From assembly GCF_000577615.1 (NCBI RefSeq), contig NZ_CBXX010000004.1, positions 1 to 64,000 of the forward strand: a DNA stretch of 64,000 nt, written 5' to 3'. Numbering within the stretch: position 1 is the first letter of the stretch; every line of letters begins with the position of its first letter. Below, in pieces: positions 43,489 through 53,013 of the stretch. The translations under genes were made by a program, and so were the position numbers. This DNA is from Herbaspirillum sp. RV1423. Lineage in GTDB: Bacteria > Pseudomonadota > Gammaproteobacteria > Burkholderiales > Burkholderiaceae_D. The notes under the pieces are model-generated. The model saw only the letters and a program-made list of their open reading frames with translations, made no database searches and was not told the origin of the DNA.

Positions 43489-45018
43489 ATGAATCTCAGT
43501 TCTCTCTTTCAACGCAGCGTGCAGCAATACGGCGATCGCCCTGCCCTGGCTTGCGGCACCAGTGCGGCATTCAGCTACTCCGCGCTGGACCGGCGTGTAC
43601 GATCGCTTGCCTATTGGTTGCGTCATGGCCTCGGCTTGAATGTGGGCGACCGCATCTTGCTGGCCATGAAAAACTGCCCCGAATATGCCGAGCTGATGCT
43701 GGCCAGTTGGCATGCCGGCCTGTGCGTCGTCCCTGTCAATGCAAAACTGCACATTAATGAAATCGAATATATGTTGCGTGACTCCGGCGCCGGCGCCTGC
43801 ATGTCGCAGGGGACACTGTATCAATCATTGCGCTCGCTGGCAGACAATGACGTGGAGTTAAAAGTGATCGACGTTGCAGCCGACGATTACCGTGCTGCAT
43901 TGTCCGGCCCGCTGTTGGACCCCATGTCGGTCGCGGCAAACGATCTGGCCTGGCTGTTTTATACCAGCGGCACCACCGGACGCCCCAAGGGGGTAATGCT
44001 GACGCATGCGAATATGGTCAGCATGGCAATGCACTTCCTCATTGATGTCCAATCGCTTGCCAGCGACGATGTACTGATCCACGTCGCGCCAATGTCGCAC
44101 GGTAGCGGACTGTACGGCATCCCCTATTTCATCAAGGGAGCGCTGCAAGTGATTCCCGAATCGGGCGGGCTGGACGAGGCGGAACTGTTCGGCCTGCTCA
44201 ATAGCTACGATAAAGTCAGCCTGTTTGCCGCCCCGACCATTGTGACGCGACTGATTCAGCATGCCAAACAGCATCGCGTCGCCTGGCCGGGCCTGCGCTG
44301 CCTGCTGGTCGGCGGCGCGCCGTTCTATGCAGAAGACATCAAGAGCGCAATACATTGCTTCGGTCCGCACGTAGCCCAACTGTATGGACAAGGCGAGACG
44401 CCAATGACGATTTCGGCGCTGCCGGCGGCATTGCTGGCCGATGCGGTCGCAAAAAACGACACGGCCATGCTGGCTTCGGTCGGCTTTGCTCAAACTGCGA
44501 TCGGCATCACCATCGTCGATGCCGAGGACCATCCTGTTCCGCAGGGGATGCCAGGCGAAGTCATCGTGCGCGGCCCGACCGTGATGGCCGGCTACTGGGG
44601 CAATCCCGAAGCCACCGATAAAACAATAGGCAATGGCGCATTGCGCACCGGGGACATCGGATTGATCGACGAAAGAGGCTTGCTGCATCTCAAAGACCGC
44701 TCGAAAGACGTTATCATTAGCGGCGGCACGAATATCTACCCCCGTGAAGTCGAAGAAGCATTACTGACGCATCCGGCAGTCGAAGAAGTGTCGGTGGTCG
44801 GCGCCCCTGATCGAGAATGGGGCGAGTCGGTAGTGGCCTTCATCGTCTGTCATGCCGGGAAAACCGTCAATGAACAGGAGTTGGACGAGGTTTGCATTCG
44901 AACTATCGCACGCTTCAAACGCCCCAAGCGTTATGTATTCGTGGACAAATTGCCTAAGAACGGAACAGGCAAAGTATTAAAGCGAGAGCTTCAACAAAAG
45001 CTAAAAAGTACTGCATGA
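43489..45018 (+). CDS. AMP-dependent acyl-CoA synthetase
   Basis: Protein of 509 residues. Adenylate-forming motifs: LFYTSGTTGRPKGVMLTH (about residues 155-173), YGQGETPMTIS (A5-like, near 300), TGDIGLIDERG (A7), KDRSKDVIISGGTNIYP (A8) and the catalytic Lys in KNGTGKVLKREL (A10). It converts a carboxylic acid to its CoA thioester with ATP. Gene neighbours suggest it activates the imported acid, which the thiolase then processes. The exact acid cannot be told from sequence. Confidence 0.88.
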   Translation: MNLSSLFQRSVQQYGDRPALACGTSAAFSYSALDRRVRSLAYWLRHGLGLNVGDRILLAMKNCPEYAELMLASWHAGLCVVPVNAKLHINEIEYMLRDSGAGACMSQGTLYQSLRSLADNDVELKVIDVAADDYRAALSGPLLDPMSVAANDLAWLFYTSGTTGRPKGVMLTHANMVSMAMHFLIDVQSLASDDVLIHVAPMSHGSGLYGIPYFIKGALQVIPESGGLDEAELFGLLNSYDKVSLFAAPTIVTRLIQHAKQHRVAWPGLRCLLVGGAPFYAEDIKSAIHCFGPHVAQLYGQGETPMTISALPAALLADAVAKNDTAMLASVGFAQTAIGITIVDAEDHPVPQGMPGEVIVRGPTVMAGYWGNPEATDKTIGNGALRTGDIGLIDERGLLHLKDRSKDVIISGGTNIYPREVEEALLTHPAVEEVSVVGAPDREWGESVVAFIVCHAGKTVNEQELDEVCIRTIARFKRPKRYVFVDKLPKNGTGKVLKRELQQKLKSTA

Positions 45019-45731
45019 CAACAACAGACAAATTGTTCGATCGAGAGGCCGTCAGTCAAACTGAAAAGGCCTACGTTCTGCTTGAAGAACTGATTGTTAC
45101 CGGAGGCCTTCCTCCCGGTACTCAATGGTCAGAAAATATTCTCAGCGAACGCATTCGGATTGGCCGGTCGCCCACGCGTGATGCTTTGCAAAAACTGGCA
45201 TTCCAGCGGCTGGTGCATATCGTGCCGCGCCAAGGCATCTTTGTTTCGGAAATAGACTATCAAGGGCAATTGCAGGTCATCCAAAGCCGTCGTGAAATCG
45301 AACGCCTGATCGTATCTCAAGCGGCACTCTGCGCAAACCAGCAGGAACGTGAAGAAATGCGTGCCCTTGTCATCCAGTTGGAGAAACTGAAAGTACAGAA
45401 GGATATGCGCATGTATATGCGCTTGCATTTCAATCTGACCAAAGTAGTCGGCAATGCGTCTCGCAATAGCTATGCTGCGGAGTTTTATGCCATGCTGCAG
45501 ACTCTGGCTCGACGTTTCCTGTATTTCCATCAGGACCGTCATTCCGACCTGAGCGACATCTGCAATTTGCACATCGCCCAACTTGAGGCCATCATTGGCG
45601 GCGACCCCGCGTCAGCCATAACGGCAGCGGCCACACGTAATGATTATGCCGAAAACCTGGCCCGCAACATTCTGATGGAATTGATCAGTTCTTCTGCTGT
45701 GACCATTTCGGTCAGCAAACGCAAAACCTGA
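45015..45731 (+). CDS. GntR family regulator (FadR/FCD type)
   Basis: Protein of 238 residues, ATGA overlap with the ligase gene. N-terminal winged helix (residues about 12-75: AYVLLEELIVTGGLPPGTQW, RIRIGRSPTRDALQKL, VHIVPRQGIFVSEID in outline). An FCD-like all-helical ligand domain follows (75-225) with metal-site candidates in RLHFNLTKVVGN and NLHIAQLEAI. Such regulators repress catabolic operons until an acid or acyl-CoA binds. Likely operator: the 30-bp palindrome at 37490-37519 upstream of the operon (inference). Confidence 0.85.
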   Translation: MTTTDKLFDREAVSQTEKAYVLLEELIVTGGLPPGTQWSENILSERIRIGRSPTRDALQKLAFQRLVHIVPRQGIFVSEIDYQGQLQVIQSRREIERLIVSQAALCANQQEREEMRALVIQLEKLKVQKDMRMYMRLHFNLTKVVGNASRNSYAAEFYAMLQTLARRFLYFHQDRHSDLSDICNLHIAQLEAIIGGDPASAITAAATRNDYAENLARNILMELISSSAVTISVSKRKT

Positions 45732-45901
45732 CCGACATTAGCCTCGCCCCAGGCAATCAGCAAAGACCTTCGCTTGCCGTTTTCAACCGTTTTACCAACA
45801 AGATGTTGCGACGTTCAAGAGCAGCGTCTCGTTCCTGTAAGCGATTGAAAAAGAAAGCACATCCCAACCCGACAGAAGACTTTAAAATAGAATGCAGCAA
45901 G

Positions 45902-46176
45902 CTAGAACTCATTTCATCAATAGGCGTGAGATGCGTTCTTCCCAGAAAGGGCACTGGCAAGACGCGTGACGCGTCGCGTGGCGGTGCCACGCGCAAGGAG
46001 CGCAACGCGGCCAGCGCCCTTTCTGGGAAGAACCCGAAGGGAGCGACCTGTTTGGGCGAATTGCCGCGTTACGAATCGGGGGGCAAGACGTCCAGTCTTG
46101 ACCCCGATTCGCGCCTTGCACTTCATCCCAAACAGGGAAAGCTCGCACTCATGCCTATTGATGAAATGAGTTCTAG
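45902..46176. repeat. MITE-like element with 29-bp terminal inverted repeats
   Basis: The ends at 45902-45930 and 46148-46176 are complementary over 29 bases with one mismatch (outer end CTAGAACTCATTTCATCAAT). Inside, an 18-bp inverted pair (45935-45952 with 46016-46033) and a 10-bp pair (46072-46081 with 46102-46111) make serial hairpins. The element has no transposase gene; open frames through it are by-products of the palindromes. It lies between the GntR gene and the KTSC gene and is 275 bp long, the size of a miniature inverted-repeat element. Confidence 0.7.
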
Positions 46177-46252
46177 GAACATTTCCCCCATTATCTTGAA
46201 AACCTGGCCGGAAGCGGAGCCCTTCCCCAGGCCACTGTCACGAGGAAACGCT

Positions 46253-46459
46253 ATGTACATGAAAAATGTTCGTTCCGAAGCCATGGATTCGGTCGGTTAC
46301 AACGCCGAAACTCGAACTCTGTATATCCACTTCACCAAAGATTCCAAGATCACGCAGTTCCCGGGCGTGCCGATGCATCTCTATGAGGGATTGATGGCGA
46401 CCGTTCACAAAGGCGAATACTTTGCGGAACATATCCGCGATCGCTACCAGCCGGCTTGA
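46253..46459 (+). CDS. KTSC domain small protein
   Basis: Protein of 68 residues from the ATG at 46253 (AGGAAACG upstream). The whole protein is a KTSC domain: SVGYNAETRTLYIHF, ending in YQPA. The family is small, lysyl-tRNA-synthetase-associated or phage-related in name, with unknown biochemical function. Longer frames upstream run through the MITE-like repeat and are not real. Confidence 0.8.
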   Translation: MYMKNVRSEAMDSVGYNAETRTLYIHFTKDSKITQFPGVPMHLYEGLMATVHKGEYFAEHIRDRYQPA

Positions 46460-46584
46460 CCGCCTGGCCGGCGATTGTCGTTCAGTCAAGCTTGAAAACA
46501 TCTTCCTTCATTGTCGCTCCGAACGACTGTCGTCCTCACGCATGTCAGGCCCCAGCGCCGTATCGGCCGTCTGCACGACATTGG

Positions 46585-46604
46585 GTCCCGGCATTCGCCG
46601 GGAC
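46585..46604. repeat. REP-like palindrome
   Basis: GTCCCGGC (46585-46592), ATTC, GCCGGGAC (46597-46604). This short palindrome in the context TTGGGTCCCGGC is of the kind scattered in many copies through betaproteobacterial genomes. It sits between the KTSC gene and the convergent alcohol dehydrogenase gene. Confidence 0.5.
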
Positions 46605-46681
46605 GACTGCGATAGATGGGCACAGGCTTTAACTGAACGGCCTTGTGCATGGACGAGGATTGTCCAGCGCACGGCGGGAGC

Positions 46682-47743
46682 TTATGCGGCTTCCTTTGCC
46701 AGCGAAGCCATGTCGATCACAAAGCGGTAGCGCACGTCGTTCTTGACCAGACGCTCATAGGCGCTGTTGACCGACTGGATCGGAATGAGCTCGATGTCGC
46801 TGACGATGTTGTGTTGCGCACAGAAATCAAGCATTTCCTGCGTTTCGGCCATGCCGCCGATGGCCGACCCGACAATCGACTTGCGACCTCCGATCAACAT
46901 GCCGCCGATGACCGGCGGCGACAGTTCCGTGAGAACGCCTACCAGCACCATGGTGCGATCGCGCTTGAGCAGGGCCAGATAAGGATTGGTGCTGTGCGGA
47001 ACCGGGATGGTGTTGAGGATGAAGTCGAAGCTGGCGGCATTCTTCGCCATGGCGTCGGCGTCGGTGGACACCAGCACCTCATCTGCGCCCAGGCGTTTGG
47101 CGTCCTTGCCCTTTTCCGGCGATGTCGTGATCATCACCACATGCGCACCGAAAGCCTTGGCGAACTTGATGCCCATATGGCCGAGACCGCCCAGGCCGAC
47201 GATGCCGACCTTCTGGCCTGGCCCCACCTTCCAGTGACGCAGCGGCGAATAAGTGGTGATGCCGGCGCACAGTAGCGGCGCCACGCCTTTGAGATCCATG
47301 CTCGGATCGACTTTCACGACAAAACGTTCTTCCACCACGATCTGATCGGAATAGCCGCCGAAGGTCAGCTTGTCGCTGTTGCGCTCGGTGTCGTTATAGG
47401 TCAGTGTCGAACCTTCCTCGCAATATTGCTCGAGGTCTTCCTTGCAGGCCGAGCAGACGCGGCAGGAATCCACCATGCAGCCGACGCCGGCATAATCGCC
47501 CGTCTTCAGTTTCTTGACGTGTTCGCCGACCTTGACGACACGACCGACGATTTCATGGCCGGGGACCATGGGATAAAGGGAGTTGTGCCAGTCATTGTGG
47601 ATTTGGTGCAGGTCCGAGTGGCAAATGCCGCTGTAAAGGATTTCGATCTGGACGTCGTGCGGGCCTGGTTCGCGGCGTTCGAAGCTGAATGGCGCCAGCG
47701 GCGACTGGGCATCGTGGACAGCATATCCGCGTGCTTGGATCAT
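46682..47743 (-). CDS. Zinc-dependent alcohol dehydrogenase (CAD-like)
   Basis: Protein of 353 residues; ATG at 47743 with AAGGAG seven bases upstream. Catalytic zinc ligands: CHSDLHQIH (Cys near 40) and GHEIVGRV; structural zinc cysteines in DSCRVCSACKEDLEQYC. The Rossmann NADP-binding motif is GLGGLGHMG (about residue 180). The set matches the YahK/CAD family of NADPH-dependent aldehyde reductases. It is divergent from a LysR gene (107-bp gap), which probably regulates it. Confidence 0.88.
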   Translation of the reverse strand: MIQARGYAVHDAQSPLAPFSFERREPGPHDVQIEILYSGICHSDLHQIHNDWHNSLYPMVPGHEIVGRVVKVGEHVKKLKTGDYAGVGCMVDSCRVCSACKEDLEQYCEEGSTLTYNDTERNSDKLTFGGYSDQIVVEERFVVKVDPSMDLKGVAPLLCAGITTYSPLRHWKVGPGQKVGIVGLGGLGHMGIKFAKAFGAHVVMITTSPEKGKDAKRLGADEVLVSTDADAMAKNAASFDFILNTIPVPHSTNPYLALLKRDRTMVLVGVLTELSPPVIGGMLIGGRKSIVGSAIGGMAETQEMLDFCAQHNIVSDIELIPIQSVNSAYERLVKNDVRYRFVIDMASLAKEAA

Positions 47744-47849
47744 GGTAGACTCCTTTTCGGTTTGATTAGCATTTTTCAATTGTAGGTCTAGGCATCTCCC
47801 AGTACAAAGTCTAATTCCGGCTTGAGCCAGTGAGAAAAATTCAACAATC

Positions 47850-48761
47850 ATGCCCCAACCCAATCTCTCTCATTTATCGGTCCTGGCCGCCGTGGCCCGC
47901 CACAGCAGTTTTCGCAAAGCGGCCGAAGAGGTCGGCATTTCCACGTCGGCGGTCAGCCACGCGGTTCGCGGCCTGGAAGAGCGGCTGGGCGTCAGTCTGC
48001 TCAACCGGACCACGCGCAGCGTATCGCTGACCGATGCCGGCCAGCGGCTGGTGCAGCGAATGCAACCGGCGTTGCGGGACCTGGGCGATGCGCTGGAGGA
48101 AATGAACAATTTCCGCACCAGTCCCACCGGCACCTTGCGCATCAATACATCGCGCTCCGCGGCCCAGTTCCTGATCGCACCGATGATTCCGCGCTTCCTG
48201 GCGGCGTATCCGCAACTCCATGTCGAGATCGTCGATGAGGATGGACTGGTGGATATTGTGGCGCGCGGTTTCGATGCCGGCATACGTTTCGAAGAAAGCA
48301 TTCCTGAAGATATGGTCGGCGTGCGCATCGGCCCGGGACGCGGCGTCGCCATCGTCGGCTCGCCGGACTATTTCCGGCATCGCGCCAAGCCGTCCCATCC
48401 GGATGAGCTGGCGCTGCATGAATGCGTGCGCCATCGCTTTCCGAGCGGACGCATTTACAAGTGGGAACTGGAAAAGGATGGCGTGAAGCTCGATCTGGAC
48501 GTCAAGGGCCGCGTGACGCTCGGGGACCAGAACCTGGTGGTGCAGATGGCGTTGGAGGGAATCGGCCTGGCGTATGCGTTCGAAGATTATGTCGCCGGCC
48601 CCGTCGCGCAAGGACGGCTGGTGTGCGTCATGGAAGACTGGTGCCCGCGCCTTCCCAGCTTCATGCTCTACTATCCGCGGCAACGCAAGATATCGTCGGC
48701 GCTGCGGGCATTCATCGATATGGCGATGGAAGATCGCGAGCAGATGAGCGCTGCCGCCTGA
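47850..48761 (+). CDS. LysR family regulator
   Basis: Protein of 303 residues. The N-terminal winged HTH (LSVLAAVARHSSFRKAAEEVG, SAVSHAVRGLEERLGVSLLNRT in outline) is typical; effector domain residues about 90-300. It is transcribed away from the alcohol dehydrogenase gene. In such pairs the regulator binds the shared gap and controls the enzyme gene in response to an aldehyde or related compound, which is inferred here. Confidence 0.88.
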   Translation: MPQPNLSHLSVLAAVARHSSFRKAAEEVGISTSAVSHAVRGLEERLGVSLLNRTTRSVSLTDAGQRLVQRMQPALRDLGDALEEMNNFRTSPTGTLRINTSRSAAQFLIAPMIPRFLAAYPQLHVEIVDEDGLVDIVARGFDAGIRFEESIPEDMVGVRIGPGRGVAIVGSPDYFRHRAKPSHPDELALHECVRHRFPSGRIYKWELEKDGVKLDLDVKGRVTLGDQNLVVQMALEGIGLAYAFEDYVAGPVAQGRLVCVMEDWCPRLPSFMLYYPRQRKISSALRAFIDMAMEDREQMSAAA

Positions 48762-48770
48762 ACCGGAAAC

Positions 48771-49202
48771 CTAGAGTTTTCCCGCCGCCACTTCCTCGTC
48801 GATCATCCGCCGCGCAATCGCTACCGCATTGTTTTCGGCCTCCTTGCGTGTATTGCCGCGAAACGGTTCGCAGCTTGCACGGCGGAACGGCACCGGGTTG
48901 TCGTTGCGGTGCAATTGGTAGCCGCCGGCCCAGGTGCCGTCCCGCTGTTCGTTACTTGTTGCCCTGATGAAATATCCGCGATGTTCGTAAGAATCGCCGT
49001 CGAGATCGGAGTCGATCAGCGCACGCGCAAAAGACGCTCCGGCCATCTGGGCGCTGTGAATCGATTCAAAAGGCGCGCCTTTGATGTCTGTGTAGACCTC
49101 GCCGTCGAATTCCACCGCGCAAAAGACGCCGTTCTTCCCGGGTCGGGTGCTGTCTTGCACGATGAAATGCTTGCCGCGATGAATAGAACCGTACTGCGCC
49201 AT
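48771..49202 (-). CDS. Hypothetical protein
   Basis: Protein of 143 residues, ATG at 49202 with GGCGGA upstream. No signal peptide or membrane segment. Beta-rich N-terminal half (GSIHRGKHFIVQDS, VFCAVEFDGEVYTDI) and a helical C-terminus (KEAENNAVAIARRMIDEEV). No family recognised. It converges on the LysR gene and is divergent from the methyltransferase gene. Confidence 0.65.
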   Translation of the reverse strand: MAQYGSIHRGKHFIVQDSTRPGKNGVFCAVEFDGEVYTDIKGAPFESIHSAQMAGASFARALIDSDLDGDSYEHRGYFIRATSNEQRDGTWAGGYQLHRNDNPVPFRRASCEPFRGNTRKEAENNAVAIARRMIDEEVAAGKL

Positions 49203-49320
49203 GTGTCCGCCTGAATAAATATACAAGAAGCATCGTAGCACACGGGCTTTGCGCATGACCGGCGCGGTCCCTGCCTGCAAACCGCTACAATACGCGTCAA
49301 ACAAATCAACGGGACCCATC

Positions 49321-49980
49321 ATGGAAGCAGAATTCTGGCTGGAGCGCTGGCGCGACGGACGCACGCATTTTCATCAAACGCGCGTGACGCCGCTGCTGCA
49401 AAAATACTGGCCGACGCTGGCCTTGCCAAAAGATGCGCAAGTACTGGTGCCGCTGGCCGGCAAGTCGCTGGATATGGTGTGGCTGGCGGAACAGGAACAT
49501 CGTGTGCTGGGCGTGGAGTTATCGCAACTGGCGGTCGAGCAGTTCTTCAGCGAGAACCAGTTGCAGCCGCAGGTTCGCGACTCGGCTTACGGCAGCCATT
49601 ATTCGGCCGGCAACATTGAGATCATTTGCGGCGACATCTTCAAACTGGATGCGGCGCTGCTGTCGGAGTGCATCGGCGTCTACGATCGCGCGGCGCTGGT
49701 GGCCTTGCCGGCGGCGATGCGCGCGCAGTATGCGCAGCATATCTATGGACAATTGTCGGATCGGTATCGCGGCATCCTGATTACGTTGGACTATCCGCAA
49801 GAGCAGATGGACGGACCGCCGTTTTCCGTGGACGACGGCGAAGTGCAGGCGATCTACTCATCGCACTCCGACGCCGTCATCATCGACCGCCGCGACATCC
49901 TCGACAAGGAACCAAAGTTCAGCGAACGCGGCGTCAGCCGGCTCGATACCGTGGTGTACAAGCTGCAGCGCAAACGCTGA
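49321..49980 (+). CDS. tpm: Thiopurine S-methyltransferase family protein
   Basis: Protein of 219 residues from the ATG at 49321. TPMT signature: [15 protein letters not shown] (residues 4-18), the SAM-binding strand [27 protein letters not shown] (in outline) and [14 protein letters not shown] near residue 125. Bacterial Tpm enzymes methylate thiols and metalloids such as selenite or tellurite with SAM. It stands alone with its own promoter region. Confidence 0.88.
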   Translation: MEAEFWLERWRDGRTHFHQTRVTPLLQKYWPTLALPKDAQVLVPLAGKSLDMVWLAEQEHRVLGVELSQLAVEQFFSENQLQPQVRDSAYGSHYSAGNIEIICGDIFKLDAALLSECIGVYDRAALVALPAAMRAQYAQHIYGQLSDRYRGILITLDYPQEQMDGPPFSVDDGEVQAIYSSHSDAVIIDRRDILDKEPKFSERGVSRLDTVVYKLQRKR

Positions 49981-50002
49981 CAATACCGCCCCGCAGTCAA
50001 CC

Positions 50003-51037
50003 TCAGTCGATCATCTTGATCTTGCGCAGGAAGGCTTCCACATCCTTGGCCGCCATCTCGCGGTATTTGTTATCGAACGAGCCCACGGTGACGCCCCTGA
50101 CCATGCAGTCCTTGTAGAGCTTGCGTTCGTCGTCCAGCGACAGGCGTTCGCCGCCGGCAACCAGGCGCCTGGACCAGCTCGGGATGTCGGTTTCGGTCAT
50201 CGGACATTCGCGCGTGGAAGTGCCCATCCTGAGGTAATGCACGCCCTGGTTGCCGTCGAAGCTGTGATGCGCCCCATCGTAGACGCGATAATCGATGACG
50301 CCGGGATACTCCGCCTGCATGCCCTTGATCTGGTCGAGGCAGAATGCCGCGGGCGTGTAGTCGTCCTTGCCGCCCATCAGGAACAGCATCGGCGCGCCGG
50401 TCTTGTCGAAGCTGCCGTTCTTGCGAAAGCGGGAGTTCTGGCAACCGGGATACGCCGGGATATGGAAGGCGAATTGCAGATTCTTATTGTCGCGCAATAC
50501 GTTGTCGCGAAAGGATTTCGTCGCGGTTTCATTGGACGCGGTGCCGCCGCGGCTGAAGCCGATGATGCCTATCCTGTCGGCGTCGAAACGAGGATCGGCG
50601 GCAAGGAATTTCAACGCAAAGAAGGCATCTGCCGTATCGGCGGCATTGCTGACCAGGCTCTGGTCATCCACCGTGCTCTCGACGCCGCGCGGCGTGAAGG
50701 AGTCGACCACGAACGTGGCAAAGCCCAGCTTGTTGAAATACGGCGCCCAGAAACCGGTGTCCTTGCTCTGTACGCCGGCGCTGCCGTGGGCGATCACCAC
50801 TGCGGAGATCTTCCCCGCAGGCGGATTCTCCGGCAGAGTGAGATAACCGAAAATCTGGATCGGCTTGCCCACCTTCTTGGCCATTTCAAACTTGTTGGCG
50901 TATTCGGCGGACGGAAAATAGATTTTCTGCTGGGCGCTCGCGACGCCGAATGCAGCCAGCAGGAAAATCGCGGCCAGGATGTGCATGCACAGCCGCAGGT
51001 GGCGCCATGGGACGCCCGATGTCTTGTTCGATTTCAT
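50003..51037 (-). CDS. Exported alpha/beta hydrolase (dienelactone hydrolase-like)
   Basis: Protein of 344 residues, ATG at 51037. The N-terminus has a hydrophobic export signal (LCMHILAAIFLLAAFGVASA, residues about 17-36). The alpha/beta hydrolase fold shows the oxyanion strand VVIAHGSAGVQ, nucleophile elbow IGFSRGG (Ser near 165), and a late acid and His (KDDYTPA; DGAHHSF). Similar enzymes hydrolyse lactones or esters; the substrate is unknown. It is convergent with the methyltransferase gene. Confidence 0.75.
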   Translation of the reverse strand: MKSNKTSGVPWRHLRLCMHILAAIFLLAAFGVASAQQKIYFPSAEYANKFEMAKKVGKPIQIFGYLTLPENPPAGKISAVVIAHGSAGVQSKDTGFWAPYFNKLGFATFVVDSFTPRGVESTVDDQSLVSNAADTADAFFALKFLAADPRFDADRIGIIGFSRGGTASNETATKSFRDNVLRDNKNLQFAFHIPAYPGCQNSRFRKNGSFDKTGAPMLFLMGGKDDYTPAAFCLDQIKGMQAEYPGVIDYRVYDGAHHSFDGNQGVHYLRMGTSTRECPMTETDIPSWSRRLVAGGERLSLDDERKLYKDCMVRGVTVGSFDNKYREMAAKDVEAFLRKIKMID

Positions 51038-51152
51038 AAGTCCCCTCGAAGGATGGCGCCTATGATGCCATTCTTCGAGGGAAACCGGTACAACGCAAAA
51101 AACGGACTTGCCCCTTGCGGGCGGCAAAGCGTCGAACGCCCTGCGGGGTCGA

Positions 51153-52742
51153 TCAACGCAGCGCCGGCAGGCGGCCCGAAACCGGCGCCTGCAACTGGAA
51201 CACCGATACTGCCTGCGCCAGCTTGACCGCCTGCTGCGCCATGTTGGCCGCGGCGCCTGCGGCCTGTTCCACCAACGCTGCATTTTGCTGGGTAACCTCA
51301 TCCATCTGCGCCACGGCCTTGTTGACCTGGTCGATGCCGAGATTCTGCTCCTGGCCGGCCACGGTGATGTCGTTCATCACGCTCATCACCTGCTGCACCG
51401 AGGCGACGATGTCGTTCATGGTGCGTCCGGTGTCGCCGACCAGCCCGGTGCCGACGCGAATGGCATTGACCGACTCTTCGATCAGGCCTTTGATTTCGCG
51501 TGCGGCGGTGGCCGAGCGTTGCGCCAGGCTGCGTACCTCCGTGGCGACCACAGCGAAACCGCGCCCCTGCTCGCCGGCGCGCGCGGCCTCGACGGCGGCA
51601 TTCAATGCAAGAATATTGGTCTGGAAGGCGATACCGTCGATCAGCGAGATGATTTCAACGATGCGTCCGGCTGAACTGCTGATGTCGTCCATCGTGGTGC
51701 TGGCCTTGGCGGCGACTTCGCCGCCCTTGGCCGCCATACGCGACGCCGAGATCGCCATCTCGTCGGCTTGCATGGCGTTGGCGGTATTGGCTTTCACGGT
51801 GGCGGTGAACTGCTCCATGCTGGCGGCGGTTTCTTCGAGGCTGGCAGCCTGCGATTCGGTGCGCCTGGACAAATCCATATTGCCGTTGGCGATTTCCGCC
51901 GCGCCCTGGCGAATCGCTTCGACGTTGTTTTGCACGTCGCGGATGATCGACGACAGATTGACATTGAGCTGCGACAAGCCGCGCAGCAACTGCCCCATGT
52001 CGCCGCTGCCGCCTGCGCTGAATTTGACCTGCAGATCGCCGCCGGCCAGCGCCAGTACGACGCCGGTCGCCTGCCGCAGCGGACGCACCACGCGACCGTT
52101 GAGGCTGATCCAGATCGCCGCCGCCCACAGACTGCCGGCAACAGCGACAGCATAACCGGCCAGACGCGCATCGATCAGGTCACGCAATAATATCGAGGCC
52201 CAGAAGAACGCCAGCAACACCCCCAGATGAACGGCGATCTGCCAGTTCTACGGCATCTTGCCCCACACTTTCAACCTGCTCACAATACCCTTGCGCACCG
52301 CCGCACCCTGTTCGATCGCCAGCCCCTTGGCTTGGTTGCGGCGAAAGCGCGCGTAGATGTCTTCGGCAGCGAGGATGTCGCCGCGTTCGGGCTTGGTGCG
52401 TACCGACATGTAGCCGGCGACGCGGCCGTTTTCGCGGATCGGCGTGACATTGGCCTTGACCCAGTAGAAGTCGCCGTTCTTGCGTCGGTTCTTGACCATG
52501 CCGGTCCAGGGACGGCCGGCCTTGAGCGTGGCCCAGAGGTCGGCATAGGCTTCGGGCGGCATGTCGGGATGGCGCACCATGTTGTGCGGTGAACCGATCA
52601 GTTCGGCCTCTTCAAATCCGCTCGCTTCGATGAAGTAGGGATTGACGTAGGTAATGCGGCCTTTGAGGTCGGTTTTGGACACGATGGATTCGCCATCCTT
52701 CATGACGTATTCGACCTGCGTGACGGGCAAATTGACGCGCAT
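51153..52742 (-). pseudogene. Aer-like PAS chemotaxis receptor interrupted by amber codon
   Basis: One reading frame from ATG 52742 to 51153 is broken only by TAG at 52250-52248. The first part (164 residues) is a PAS domain of Aer type (LKGRITYVNPYFIEASGFEE, NMVRHPDMPPEAYADLW, in outline). After the stop the frame continues without a gap into two membrane segments, a HAMP-like stretch and a full methyl-accepting signalling domain (hairpin tip [20 protein letters not shown]). Intact relatives are single proteins of about 520 residues for oxygen or redox taxis. Both halves are otherwise well conserved, so the stop is recent, a sequencing error, or occasionally read through. Confidence 0.8.
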
Positions 52743-53013
52743 GTTTTTCCCTTTCTGAGTGAGATGTTTTCTGTCGACGATTCAACTGCCGGAACTGCGC
52801 AACACCAGCAAATCAAAAAAAGAATCCTGATCTCATTGAAGCACACAATGCGCGGCAACAATGCAATACAAAATGTTAAACAGCAATTACATGACAAATA
52901 TCAATTTCTCCACGGCACAAGTTCTCAACAACGCACATATCCGGCGCCATCAAAACCGTCCGAAACAAGACTCGGATAGAATCGCCAGCATTCCCATCAC
53001 ACTATCTCCAACG

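Noticed and set aside
45803-46252. Long open frames on both strands between the GntR and KTSC genes
   Set aside because: They run through the palindromic MITE-like element; frames on both strands mirror each other and lack ribosome sites or protein-like composition.
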